Shown: positions 13,748 through 21,832 of the stretch, piece after piece
How the letters are laid out: each line of letters begins with the position of its first letter
Position numbering within the stretch: position 1 is the stretch's first letter
DNA from: a virus
DNA: 38,103 bases
Reading direction: 5' to 3' (one strand)
IMG/VR virus record: IMGVR_UViG_3300045996_003893
Span: 1-38,103 of that record
The notes under the pieces: model-generated
The model's database searches: none
Told to the model about the DNA's origin: nothing
The model's input: the letters and a program-made list of their open reading frames with translations, nothing else
Program-made: the position numbers and the translations under genes

Positions 13748-15778
13748 CTACGAACCCGGACGCATCCACGGGGGTGTTCCCCGCAGCTGAACGTCCAGGT
13801 TGATACCGTCGCCGATCCCGCGTGCTTGGACAGGGTCGTTCGGGTTGAACGGCTGCACGAACACTTGGACGTTCATCTCCGGCGGAGGCACCTGCGCGGC
13901 GATCCCGACTCCTGCATCGCGTGGCGCTGGAAACCCGCCCCCGCTCCCTCCCCCGCCACCACCGATGCTACCGAGCCCTCCGCTCGCCACGCCGATGAGG
14001 GCGCTGTACCCCAGCCACTTTACGGCCGCGGCTTGATGCATCCCGACTGCCGCAAGATACCCGGGGGCCAATGCGGCCGTCAGCGGGTTCGCCGCCGCCG
14101 CTGTGGCTTTTGCCTTGGCTTCGAAAGCGCCGGCGATATTCTCCGCGACCTTGGCCTTGGCGTACTGCGCGAGTGAACTCAGACCCGCCAGCCCAATCGA
14201 CTTGAACATCTCCCCGAGAAAGCCACCGAGCGTCTGGCCTTCTTGGAAGAGCTGAGCAAATGCGCCGCTCCATGCATCGAGGACGCCTGAAGCGGTATCC
14301 TGCACGATGCTGAGCATCGTCGCATGCTGCTCTCGCCAGAGATCGACGAGGTACTGCATCTGCTCGATGGCCGGCACCGGCAACCCGGTGACGGAGTTGG
14401 CGAGCGTGTCGTCGACCTCCCGCTTGGGAAGCGGAGTCGTCTTCCCCTTCTTGCCCTTCGCTCCCGGTGCCGCGGCCGCCGCAGCGGCGCCGTCGCCCCC
14501 CCAGTCGGCAGCGACGGCGGACGCCGCGCCGCGCGAGGCGTTGCTGATGTCCTCGAACGCCTGAGCGTACGCCTGCGCCAGCTCGATCGCGTTGTCGCCG
14601 ATGGAGGAGAAGGCGGCGCTGGCCGCGATCAGGTCGTCCTCCAGCCCCGCGTTGAAGATGGCCGCCTGCCGCTGCATCGCGGAGAAGAGGCCGATGTTCA
14701 CCCCGGGCAGCTTGTTCAGCTCGGTGATGAAGTCGTTGAGCGCACCCTCACCCTTCGCGAGGGCGTTGACGATGCCCCCGACCATCAGCGAAACCATCGC
14801 CTCGATCGAGTGGCCGATGGCCCGCCCCAGGTTGAACAGCATCTTGAACGGCGTCACGAGCGTCGCCACGATGGCCTTCACGCCGGCGATGGTGACGCGG
14901 ACCCAGTAGCCGATCTGCGCCCGGTTCTCGATGAGCTTCCCGGTGAAGCTGTTCACCGAGCTGATCCCACCCTTCATCTCGCCGTTGAACCCCTCCTCCC
15001 CGATGATCCGCGCCAGCGAGGAGAAGTTGTCCCACATGTTCGACAGCAGCCCGTTGGTCGTGGTCATCTGCCCCGCCATCGAGCCCTGCACGCCAGCCAT
15101 CTGACCGATCGACACGAGGTAGGCGGAGATGGCGTCCTGGGTGTTGGCGATCTCCGTCGTCTGGCCCTTGAACGTGAGAGACACGCGGTCGCCGTTCTGC
15201 TTCGCCTTGACGCCGAACTCCTTCAGGCGCTCGAACTCGCCGGTCACGGCGTCCGTCACGGCCTCGGCCAGGTCGGTGATGCTCTTCCCGCGCGAGGACG
15301 CGAGGTCGCCGAACGCGGTCATCTCCGCGGCGGCGGGCTGCAGGCCCGTGCCGCGCAGGATGACGAACGCCTTCGTCAGCTCGGCCACCTCGAACGGAGT
15401 GCGAGAGGCGAACTCGCTGATCGCGGCGAACGCCGCCCGCCCCTTCTCCGCGCTCCCCTCCAGATTGGACAGCTGCGCGACGAGGCTCTCCGTCTCGCGG
15501 TTGACGTCGAAGATGAACTTCCCGACGGCGAGCGCGCTGATCCCGGCGGCCAGCCCCATGATCTTGCTCTTGAGGCTGGCGAAGACGCCCTCCCCCGTCT
15601 TCCCGACGCTGGCCAGGTCCGCGCGCGCGTTCCTCGCGAACCGGTCCATCTCGGCGGTCGGGACGTCCATGTCCGTGGCGCGGCGCAGCGAGGCTTGCGT
15701 CTCCTCCTCCGTGCGCCTGGCCTGGCCGCGGTCGAAGACGAGCTCGATGAACTTCCGGAACCCGCGTCCCTCAGCCAT
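13748..15778 (-). CDS. tape measure protein, 676 aa
   Basis: A long helical protein with a tape-measure N-domain (TPFEVAELTKAFVILRGTGL, TDLAEAVTDAVTGEFERLKE) and hydrophobic segments near residues 290-345 and 590-610. A Lys-rich linker (KGKKGKTT) and a Gly-rich tail region (GGGGGGSGGG) follow. It sets tail length and exits at infection, often making the membrane channel. At about 0.15 nm per residue, 676 residues would give a tail near 100 nm (family rule). It follows the tail chaperone genes, as expected. Confidence 0.9.
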   Translation of the reverse strand: MAEGRGFRKFIELVFDRGQARRTEEETQASLRRATDMDVPTAEMDRFARNARADLASVGKTGEGVFASLKSKIMGLAAGISALAVGKFIFDVNRETESLVAQLSNLEGSAEKGRAAFAAISEFASRTPFEVAELTKAFVILRGTGLQPAAAEMTAFGDLASSRGKSITDLAEAVTDAVTGEFERLKEFGVKAKQNGDRVSLTFKGQTTEIANTQDAISAYLVSIGQMAGVQGSMAGQMTTTNGLLSNMWDNFSSLARIIGEEGFNGEMKGGISSVNSFTGKLIENRAQIGYWVRVTIAGVKAIVATLVTPFKMLFNLGRAIGHSIEAMVSLMVGGIVNALAKGEGALNDFITELNKLPGVNIGLFSAMQRQAAIFNAGLEDDLIAASAAFSSIGDNAIELAQAYAQAFEDISNASRGAASAVAADWGGDGAAAAAAAPGAKGKKGKTTPLPKREVDDTLANSVTGLPVPAIEQMQYLVDLWREQHATMLSIVQDTASGVLDAWSGAFAQLFQEGQTLGGFLGEMFKSIGLAGLSSLAQYAKAKVAENIAGAFEAKAKATAAAANPLTAALAPGYLAAVGMHQAAAVKWLGYSALIGVASGGLGSIGGGGGGSGGGFPAPRDAGVGIAAQVPPPEMNVQVFVQPFNPNDPVQARGIGDGINLDVQLRGTPPWMRPGS

Positions 15779-15781
15779 GCG

Positions 15782-15997
15782 TCACCATCCTGCAGCGCGG
15801 TTCTGCGCGGCGAACCAGCCCGCGCGGGCGTCCTTGTCGGGGGTCGAAGCGATCGCCGCCGCCGACGCGGCGCGCAGCGTGGCGCGCGCGTCGAGCTGGC
15901 CGATGATCCGCAACCCGTACACGAAGCCCCGCCACGTGCGCGGGTAGCCCGTGGCGGGGTCGGCGAGGTTGGGCAGGCGGGCGCCCACCTCGATCAT
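15782..15997 (-). CDS. tail assembly chaperone, downstream frame (gpT-like), 71 aa
   Basis: Translated alone from the ATG at 15997 (MIEVGARLPNLADPATGYPR), which overlaps the stop of the upstream chaperone by 1 nt. The same frame is open upstream, so a -1 ribosomal slip near the end of the first chaperone would make a longer G-T fusion, as in many siphophages. A region reading AACCCCG (about 40 nt before the stop) is a possible but imperfect slip site. Either expression mode is possible. Position between tail tube and tape measure is diagnostic. Confidence 0.6.
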   Translation of the reverse strand: MIEVGARLPNLADPATGYPRTWRGFVYGLRIIGQLDARATLRAASAAAIASTPDKDARAGWFAAQNRAAGW

Positions 15998-16494
15998 CAG
16001 CGCGAGGAGGTCGGCAGGCCGACGGGGTTGTCCATCACCTGGCCACGGTACCGGACGCTGGACGTCGTCTGGCACCGAGCGCAAAAATCCAGCAGCTGCT
16101 TGACCTCCGCGAAGGTCGCGTCCCGGAACGGGTTCCGGCGCAGGCGCCAGAGCCACCCGCGCCACCCGGGCGGCCGGCAGAGTCGGTGCACCTCGCGCAG
16201 CACGTCGGCGTAGCTGGCGCGGAGCGCAGCCAGCGGGTCGGGGCCGCTCTGCGCCTCGGCGAGCCGGGACGAGATGACCATCAGCCGCAGCCCGTCGAGC
16301 GCTCCGATGGGCCGGACCGGGTAGCGGCGGCCGCGATACTCGAGCGTCTCGCCGTCGATCAGCGCCACGGCGTTCACGACGTTCACCGGCGGCGGCGCGT
16401 CGACGTCCGCGGCGCTGAAACGCGCGCGCAGCTCGGCCGTTCCCTGCGCGGCGAGCTGCGCGATCTCCGCCTCGGTGTGCGCGCGGGCGACCAT
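15997..16494 (-). CDS. tail assembly chaperone (gpG-like), 165 aa
   Basis: MVARAHTEAEIAQLAAQGTA starts a protein with strands LIDGETLEYRGRRYPVRPIG and long helices, ending RYRGQVMDNPVGLPTSSR. Such proteins bind the tape measure and guide tube assembly without entering the virion. Start and stop each overlap neighbours by 1 nt (TGATG). The next gene lies in the -1 frame, consistent with programmed frameshifting. Confidence 0.7.
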   Translation of the reverse strand: MVARAHTEAEIAQLAAQGTAELRARFSAADVDAPPPVNVVNAVALIDGETLEYRGRRYPVRPIGALDGLRLMVISSRLAEAQSGPDPLAALRASYADVLREVHRLCRPPGWRGWLWRLRRNPFRDATFAEVKQLLDFCARCQTTSSVRYRGQVMDNPVGLPTSSR

Positions 16495-17096
16495 CAGACG
16501 CGCACCGCGGTCACGCCGGCCGTGACGGGGTTGCCGACGGTGAACACCCGGTGCCCGCTCGGCTTGGTGGAGTCGTAGAACGCGCGGAACGGCACGGGGA
16601 GGATCGTCTTCCCGTTGTTCTCGAACGCCGACGACATGTCGGGCCGCATGGGGATGACCTTCCAGTACCACCGCGCGTTGACGGGCGCCTGGGGGGTCCA
16701 GACGGTCCCGTTGTACCCGAACGTCGGCGGGTCCGCCGTGGTGTCGAGGTCGGCCCACGGCATGATGACCAGCGTCGTGAACGTCGGCGTGCGCGGTGAG
16801 CTGTAGCCCTCGCTGGCCGCGCCGTGCGCGGAGAGGGTCGCCATCTGCGCCGCGCCCGTGTAGATCACGGGCACCGTGACCGTCACCTCGCCGGGGGTGA
16901 TCACGGCGCTGTGGTCGATCTCGCCCGTCAGCTCCGGGTACTTGGCGGAGTTGACGTTCTGCGGCGCGCTCTCGGTGATCGCCCCCTCGTGCGGCAGCGC
17001 GATCAGGCCGCCCACGGTCAGCGCGTCCCCGATGAAGACCCGCGAGGGGCCGATGGAGGTGGTGGCGGCGGACAGGGTGTAGCCGGTGGCGGGCAT
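16494..17096 (-). CDS. major tail (tube) protein, 200 aa
   Basis: Mainly beta (TVTVPVIYTGAAQMATLSAH, RWYWKVIPMRPDMSSAFENN) with a capping helix, the length and profile of siphophage tail-tube subunits, which share the type VI secretion tube fold. The ATG at 17096 has a GGAGACC site. It lies directly before the chaperones and tape measure. It would form stacked hexamers around the tape measure. Confidence 0.75.
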   Translation of the reverse strand: MPATGYTLSAATTSIGPSRVFIGDALTVGGLIALPHEGAITESAPQNVNSAKYPELTGEIDHSAVITPGEVTVTVPVIYTGAAQMATLSAHGAASEGYSSPRTPTFTTLVIMPWADLDTTADPPTFGYNGTVWTPQAPVNARWYWKVIPMRPDMSSAFENNGKTILPVPFRAFYDSTKPSGHRVFTVGNPVTAGVTAVRV

Positions 17097-17099
17097 GGC

Positions 17100-17339
17100 T
17101 CAGGTCTCCGCGTTGACGGGGGGCGCGCCCGGCACCGCCGGGGCGGGGGAGTGCGTGTTGAACTCGCGGATGTAGCCGCGGGCGAGGCGGTCCTCGACGA
17201 CGTCCTTCGGCAGGTCGCCGATCTCCGGCACGTCCTGGCCGGCGTAGTAGCGCCCCTCGTGGACGAACGCGCGGTCGACCGCGTAGGAGACGCGCGTCTC
17301 CGTCTTCCCGGCGGCAGCGCTCTTCTTTCCTTCGGCCAT
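17100..17339 (-). CDS. small structural-module protein, 79 aa
   Basis: Begins MAEGKKSAAAGKTETRVSYA with a flexible Lys/Ala-rich N-terminus and a short folded middle (VHEGRYYAGQDVPEIGDLP). It is Pro/Ala-rich at the end. Good GGAGGG site before the ATG at 17339. It lies between the tail terminator and tail tube; small proteins here are often tail completion or spacer proteins. No family recognised. Confidence 0.6.
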   Translation of the reverse strand: MAEGKKSAAAGKTETRVSYAVDRAFVHEGRYYAGQDVPEIGDLPKDVVEDRLARGYIREFNTHSPAPAVPGAPPVNAET

Positions 17340-17353
17340 GGTCCGGCCCTCCC

Positions 17354-17749
17354 TCAGAGGTGGGTGGTGAAAACGTAGTCGGCGGAGGAGTGCTCCACCC
17401 CCGGCCGCGGCGCGGCGTGGTCGCGCGAGTCGGAGTAGCGGAGCCAGATCGGCAACCCGGCCAGCGTCTCCGGCAGCACGCGGTGCAGGCACCCGTGCAG
17501 GGCTGTCTCGATGGCCGCGGCCTCAGCGGTCGAGCGCGCCCACACGTCGAACTGCAGGAGCACCCGCACCGTGTTCTCCGTCTCCACGGTGGAGATGCGG
17601 GTGTAGTCGACCGAGGGCACGCGGTACTCGACGTTGGCCGCGGCCTTGTACAGGTACGCCCCGCCCACGGCCGCGAGGAACGCGGGGTCCGCCACCACCC
17701 TGGCGCGGACGGCCTGAACCACCGCAGGCCAGCGCAGAACGCGGGTCAT
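17354..17749 (-). CDS. tail terminator/completion protein (DUF3168-like), 131 aa
   Basis: Helix then strands with VPSVDYTRISTVETENTVRV and VWARSTAEAAAIETALHG, the pattern of HK97 gp10/lambda gpU-type tail completion proteins, which cap the tail tube and join it to the head. It overlaps the upstream gene by 4 nt. Length is normal for the family. Confidence 0.65.
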   Translation of the reverse strand: MTRVLRWPAVVQAVRARVVADPAFLAAVGGAYLYKAAANVEYRVPSVDYTRISTVETENTVRVLLQFDVWARSTAEAAAIETALHGCLHRVLPETLAGLPIWLRYSDSRDHAAPRPGVEHSSADYVFTTHL

Positions 17750-18192
17750 AGCATCGCCTCCATCGCCGCGTCGACCTGCGACTCGGCCCGCTCGAGCGCC
17801 GGGCGCATGAACGGCCGCGGCGCCAGGCGCACCCGCCCACCCTTGCCGGTGGTGCCACCGTACTCGAGGACGGCTGCGTACTCCACGTTCGTCCCGACCT
17901 CGGCCTCGACCGAGTCTCCCTGCCAGGTGGGACCGGCATGGGTGATGGAGTTACGGAGGCGGCCGGTGTCCACGGCCGGAGGCTGGCCCGGGGCGGACGC
18001 CTGGTGCGTCGTCTCCCCGCGCTCGTACACGCGGCCGGTGCCGGGGCGGGACAGCTCCTCCTTCACCGCGCCCTCCAGGATGAGCACCCCGGCCAGGACG
18101 GCGTTCCCCATCCTCGGCCGCAGCTCGCGCATCAGTTCCTCGGCGAGCCCGTTCGCATCGTCACCTCGGACGTGGACGCGGATCGTCGTCAC
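17746..18192 (-). CDS. HK97-gp10-like head-tail joining protein, 148 aa
   Basis: Starts at a GTG overlapping the previous stop (GTGA). Middle residues read GRLRNSITHAGPTW, then EYAAVLEYGG and LAPRPFMRPALERA, matching the HK97-gp10 pattern (tG.LrnsI, Ya..vEfG, .PFmrPAl). It belongs to the neck complex between portal ring and tail. Length is typical. Confidence 0.75.
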   Translation of the reverse strand: MTTIRVHVRGDDANGLAEELMRELRPRMGNAVLAGVLILEGAVKEELSRPGTGRVYERGETTHQASAPGQPPAVDTGRLRNSITHAGPTWQGDSVEAEVGTNVEYAAVLEYGGTTGKGGRVRLAPRPFMRPALERAESQVDAAMEAML

Positions 18193-18530
18193 AGCGCCCC
18201 CTCGACGAACGTCTCCAGAGCCGCCTCGGTGTGGTGCCCGCGGGGGCGGTGCACGTCCAGCGCGCGCCAGGTCGTGCCCGCCTCCGGGCCGGTGAGCATC
18301 ACCAGCACGTCCCCCCGCCGCAGGTCGGCGCCGGCACGCATGTAGACCTCCATCGTGCCCACCGGCTCCATCCCCGCGCCCGAGTCGCCGATGGCGCGCT
18401 TGGGGGGGACGAGCGCGCACCGCTCCGTGGCCACGTCCGCCCACGCGTCCGTCACGTCGCCGTAGCCGTCGGGCGCTCCGGCTGTGCCGCGGCGGATGCG
18501 GGCGGTGGAGTCGAACAGCCCCTCGATCAT
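18189..18530 (-). CDS. head closure protein (head-tail joining), 113 aa
   Basis: Starts at the ATG at 18530 overlapping the previous stop (ATGA). Short beta-rich protein with TARIRRGTAGAPDGYGDVTD, CALVPPKR and GDVLVMLTGPEAGTTW, the layout of SPP1 gp16/HK97-type head closure proteins (small beta-barrel plug after DNA packaging). The order within the block fits. Confidence 0.65.
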   Translation of the reverse strand: MIEGLFDSTARIRRGTAGAPDGYGDVTDAWADVATERCALVPPKRAIGDSGAGMEPVGTMEVYMRAGADLRRGDVLVMLTGPEAGTTWRALDVHRPRGHHTEAALETFVEGAL

Positions 18531-19093
18531 CCGACCCTCACGCGGCGCCAGCGGTCGAGCGTGGCGGCGAGCCCGGGGACGAGCCGCAGGTCTGCGCCGC
18601 TGAACACGTGGCTCGCCGCGACGCTGTAGCTGTAGCCGCCGATGCTCTCGCCGCTGAGCCCCTCCTTGCCGAGCCGCCGGTACCGCAGCGCCACCAGGTC
18701 CAGCACCGCGCCGCGAATGTCGGCGGGCTCCTCCCCTGGCGCGTAGCCGGCCGTGTAGGTGACGCGGATGTTGCGCACCCCCCGCGGCCAGCCGGTGCCG
18801 GTGTGGTGCAGCGCGGCGCCGTCGACCTCGTAGTCGTCGCCGTCGACGGCCACCCACCCGCCGGTGTCGTTCGTCTCCACCACCGGCGCGGGGTCGGCGG
18901 CCGGCGTCTCCGCCAGCCACAACACCCCGACGCCGCCGCTGAAGCGGCCGACGAACTCGGCCGGCGCGCCGAACCATCGGCCCGTGTGGCCCTCGACGAA
19001 CGCTACGACGGCGGCCTCGACGGCGGTGAGGACCGCGTCGTGGTCGTCCGTCGTGACGCCGATCAGCGTCTTGAGCTCGTCGAGGGCGTACAC
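18527..19093 (-). CDS. head-tail connector (gp6-like), 188 aa
   Basis: GTG start at 19093. The N-terminal helices (MYALDELKTLIGVTTDDHDA, AVEAAVVAFVEGHTGRW) and later VTYTAGYAPGEEPADIRGAV match HK97 gp6 / phiE125 gp8-type connectors that dock under the portal. Its ribosome site is weak (AAGGCTG), but coupling to the upstream stop 3 nt away is likely. Confidence 0.75.
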   Translation of the reverse strand: MYALDELKTLIGVTTDDHDAVLTAVEAAVVAFVEGHTGRWFGAPAEFVGRFSGGVGVLWLAETPAADPAPVVETNDTGGWVAVDGDDYEVDGAALHHTGTGWPRGVRNIRVTYTAGYAPGEEPADIRGAVLDLVALRYRRLGKEGLSGESIGGYSYSVAASHVFSGADLRLVPGLAATLDRWRRVRVG

Positions 19094-19096
19094 GGT

Positions 19097-19393
19097 TCAG
19101 CCTTGCGACGCGCGGATCTTCGCGACCGTCGCCTCGCCCACGCCGTCGAGGGCGACGAGCTGCGCGTCGGTGGCGGCCGTCACGGCGGCGCGCGTGTCGA
19201 AGCCGCCCGCCACCAGCAGCGCGCGAGCGGGGAAGTCCTCCGGCAGCGCGTCGTCGTCGCCCCCCGCCGAGGCCGCCGCGGCGGCCTCGGCGTCCTTCCG
19301 GAACCACGCCGCCGGCAGGCGGTAGCCGCTACGCGCCAGCTCGGTCCGCCGCGGGTCGTCGGCCTTGTTCTCGATGGGCGTTTTGTCCGCCAT
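19097..19393 (-). CDS. HhH-motif protein in the head module, 98 aa
   Basis: Acidic N-terminal half (ENKADDPRRTE, AGGDDDALPEDF) and a C-terminal helix-hairpin-helix, TDAQLVALDGVGEATVAKI, a non-specific DNA-binding motif. The ATG at 19393 follows AGGGGG. HhH tails are common on small proteins between capsid and connector genes in siphophages. Possible roles are DNA packaging or decoration; it could also be a spacer to the capsid gene. Confidence 0.55.
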   Translation of the reverse strand: MADKTPIENKADDPRRTELARSGYRLPAAWFRKDAEAAAAASAGGDDDALPEDFPARALLVAGGFDTRAAVTAATDAQLVALDGVGEATVAKIRASQG

Positions 19394-19429
19394 CCTGCAC
19401 CCCCTGGGGTTCGTTCGTGGTGGTTGGGT

Positions 19430-19459
19430 GAGGCCGGCACCACCGCGGGCGCCGGCCTC
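19430..19459 (-). terminator. hairpin between capsid and connector genes
   Basis: GAGGCCGGC (19430-19438) pairs with GCCGGCCTC (19451-19459) around a 12-nt loop, just after the capsid stop on the leftward transcript. There is no U-tract, so it may protect or tune the capsid mRNA rather than end transcription. Confidence 0.4.
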
Positions 19460-19481
19460 CGGTTCGTGCGAGCCGCGACCG

Positions 19482-20978
19482 TTACGCCACGCGGGCCTGC
19501 GCCACCACGTACTTGAAGGCGGCCGGCCGCTTCACGCCGAACGCGACGCGCTCCTCGCCGCGGATGGTGCGGCGGTTCTTCGTGAAGTCGTCGTTCTGCC
19601 ACCCCACCTGGACCGTCGCGTCGAGGCGGTCCCACAGCGTGGCGCCGCGGACGAAGTCGCCGACGAGGACGCGGCGCTCGTTGGTGGTGTAGGAGCCGGG
19701 CTCCTGCATAGCCACCGACTCGACCTTCGTCAGGCCCCACACGCGCATGCGGCCGTTGTCGTCGGTGATGACCACCCAGACGTAGTGCGAGTCGGTGCCC
19801 TTCAGGAGGTCGAGGGCCTCGCTCTCGTAGGGGTGGAGGATGACGCCGTTGGGCTCGTTGCCGCTGACGCGGACGTCGGTGATGGAGCGGCGGATCTTGT
19901 CGAGCAGCGTGTCGCCGCCGACGGTTCGCCCGGCGGCCACGCCCGGCGTCTGGAAGATGCCGAGCAGGTTCTGCCCGGTGCCATCCGCCCAGGTCACCTG
20001 GCGCTCCTCGACGAGCTTCAGCTCGTAGCGGAGCTCCGTGTCGATGATCCCCTCGACCTGGGGGATGTCCTGCAGCTGCTGCTCGGTCACGGGGATCCAG
20101 ACCGCCAGCGTCCGGACGGGCGACGTCGCGTCGTCGAGGATGAAGGTGGTCTCCGGCTTCGCGGCGTTCTCGGCCACGGGCGCCGCCGCCGGCGTGGCGG
20201 CCGGCGTGAACGCCAGGTACTCGATGGCGTTGCTGCTCGTCCGGCTGACGTTCAGCAGGTCGCGCATCGTCAGCCGGATCGGCTCGCTGTCGCGCACGAT
20301 CTCCGAGATGCGATCCGGCTGGATGACGCCGGCGCCGATGGTCGGGATGGCCTTCCCCTCCCAGGTCTCCTGCAGCTTCTTCAGACCCTCAGCCGTGAGG
20401 CCGATGAAGCGATCCTCACCGGCCAGCCCCTTCACGCGGAACGGCATCGACCCCCCCTGCGGACGGCCGGCGGCCAGGTAGTTCTTGAACTGCTCCGACG
20501 CCGTGAACGCCTGGCCGAGCGAGATGTAGCCGACGATCGGCGCGGCCTTCGCCGCGGCCGGACCATCGGCCGGCATCGCCGGATCGGGGATCTCGCGGCC
20601 GAACTTCTCGAAGCTCTTGATCTGCTCGTCGCGGTCGAACTCGTCCTGCAGCCCCTTCGCCTCGGCGGCGAGCTCCTCGAACTTCTTCCCCATGTCCTCG
20701 GGCATCGCCTTCCCGCGGTGGTCGTCCTGCAGCTTCTTCAGCTCCTTCAGGATGTCCGCGAGCTTGGCGCCCTTCGCGTTGACGATGCCGGCGCTGCGGA
20801 GCGCCGGGTGCATCCAGCCGAAGACGGTGCGGTCGAGCGCGTCGGCCACGGCGAGGAAGCCGCCGGCGACGACCACGGCGCCGCGGTCGGCGGCCGCGGC
20901 GAGCAGCGGGGGGACGGCGCACAGCAGCGCCAGCACGGCGGCCAGCGCGGCGGCGGTCCAGCGGGTGAGGGTCTTCAT
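19482..20978 (-). CDS. major capsid protein (HK97 fold), 498 aa
   Basis: Residues about 60-115 form a helical, charged delta (scaffold) domain (LKELKKLQDDHRGKAMPEDM), and about 175-498 the HK97 fold, with IVRDSEPIRLTMRDLLNVSR, VEERQVTWADGTGQNLLGIF and NGVILHPYESEALDLL segments typical of the family. Residues 7-47 are unexpectedly hydrophobic (WTAAALAAVLALLCAVPPLL and AVVVAGGFLAVADAL), like a signal peptide or membrane helix ahead of the delta domain. ATG 20978 has an AGGACC site. The adjacent protease probably removes the whole N-terminal part during maturation. A start at the internal Met 56 is possible but has no ribosome site. Confidence 0.85.
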   Translation of the reverse strand: MKTLTRWTAAALAAVLALLCAVPPLLAAAADRGAVVVAGGFLAVADALDRTVFGWMHPALRSAGIVNAKGAKLADILKELKKLQDDHRGKAMPEDMGKKFEELAAEAKGLQDEFDRDEQIKSFEKFGREIPDPAMPADGPAAAKAAPIVGYISLGQAFTASEQFKNYLAAGRPQGGSMPFRVKGLAGEDRFIGLTAEGLKKLQETWEGKAIPTIGAGVIQPDRISEIVRDSEPIRLTMRDLLNVSRTSSNAIEYLAFTPAATPAAAPVAENAAKPETTFILDDATSPVRTLAVWIPVTEQQLQDIPQVEGIIDTELRYELKLVEERQVTWADGTGQNLLGIFQTPGVAAGRTVGGDTLLDKIRRSITDVRVSGNEPNGVILHPYESEALDLLKGTDSHYVWVVITDDNGRMRVWGLTKVESVAMQEPGSYTTNERRVLVGDFVRGATLWDRLDATVQVGWQNDDFTKNRRTIRGEERVAFGVKRPAAFKYVVAQARVA

Positions 20979-21043
20979 CTGCGGTCCTGGGGGTGCGGGT
21001 GGTGGTGTGGTCGCTGGATGTCGTCCGCGCGTGCCGGGCGCCC

Positions 21044-21832
21044 TCAGCGGAGGGCGGTGGCGAGGCTGCGGAGGGTGAGGTCGCGGAGCATCTCCTCGCG
21101 GGCGATGCTGGCGGCGTCCTCGGGCGCGAGTCCCTTCGGCTCCGGGGCCGGCGCCGGGGGCGCGGCGGGCGGGGCATCGAGGAGTGCGCGAAGCTCGGCC
21201 TTCTGCTCGTCGGTGAGGGCGCCGGCGCGGATGGCGGCCGCCATCTCGCCCAGCCCCTTCGCGGTCGTCGTGTCGATGAGGGCGCCGGTGTTCATCCCCC
21301 AGATGACGAGGGACACCTCGCGGAGCTCCACCTCGTGGAGGTGGCGGATGCGGTCCCAGTAGGAGGAGGTGCCCTCCGGCTGCTCGAACTCGTACCGGAT
21401 GCCCCGGTAGCCGATGGAGAGGCCGGTGATGTACCCGCCCTTCACCCGCCGCCAGCAGGCGTCCGCGTCGGGGTCCGGCGCCTCGCCCTCGTCGGCCTTG
21501 AGGATCTGGAACGTGCACCACAGCCCGTCCTCCCTCTCCTCGGCGGCGAGCATCTTCCCGACGACGCGGCGCACGCTGTCGTAGTTGTGGAGGTCGATGA
21601 GCGGCATCACCTTCGCGCTCGACTTCCAGTGCGCGAGCGTCCGCGCGAACGCCCCGAGGTGGATCACGTCGTTGCCGAGGTCGACCTCCCAGGTGGAAGC
21701 CAAGCCGGAGAACGTCCGCTCCGCGTCGTTGATCGTCTCCGCCTTGATCTCGAACCGGATCGGGCCGGAGCGCTCCGTCTCGCGCGTCTTCGGCGCCGGC
21801 GGCGCGGGCGCGCCGCTCTTGGTCTGGATCAT
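21044..21832 (-). CDS. prohead protease (peptidase S78-like), 262 aa
   Basis: Shows the HK97-type pattern: FSGLASTWEVDLGNDVIHLG, GAFARTLAHWKSS, a LHNYDS stretch where family members carry the catalytic His, then KGGYITGLSIGYRGI holding the likely nucleophile Ser, and LREVSLVIWGMN. It processes the capsid delta domain during maturation. ATG 21832 overlaps the portal stop (ATGA) and has a GAGG site. The C-terminal Pro/Ala-rich tail (about 205-262) is variable in this family. Confidence 0.85.
   Translation of the reverse strand: MIQTKSGAPAPPAPKTRETERSGPIRFEIKAETINDAERTFSGLASTWEVDLGNDVIHLGAFARTLAHWKSSAKVMPLIDLHNYDSVRRVVGKMLAAEEREDGLWCTFQILKADEGEAPDPDADACWRRVKGGYITGLSIGYRGIRYEFEQPEGTSSYWDRIRHLHEVELREVSLVIWGMNTGALIDTTTAKGLGEMAAAIRAGALTDEQKAELRALLDAPPAAPPAPAPEPKGLAPEDAASIAREEMLRDLTLRSLATALR

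Noticed and set aside
14324-16213. 629-aa rightward frame opposite tape measure
   Set aside because: Shadow of the tape measure and chaperones.
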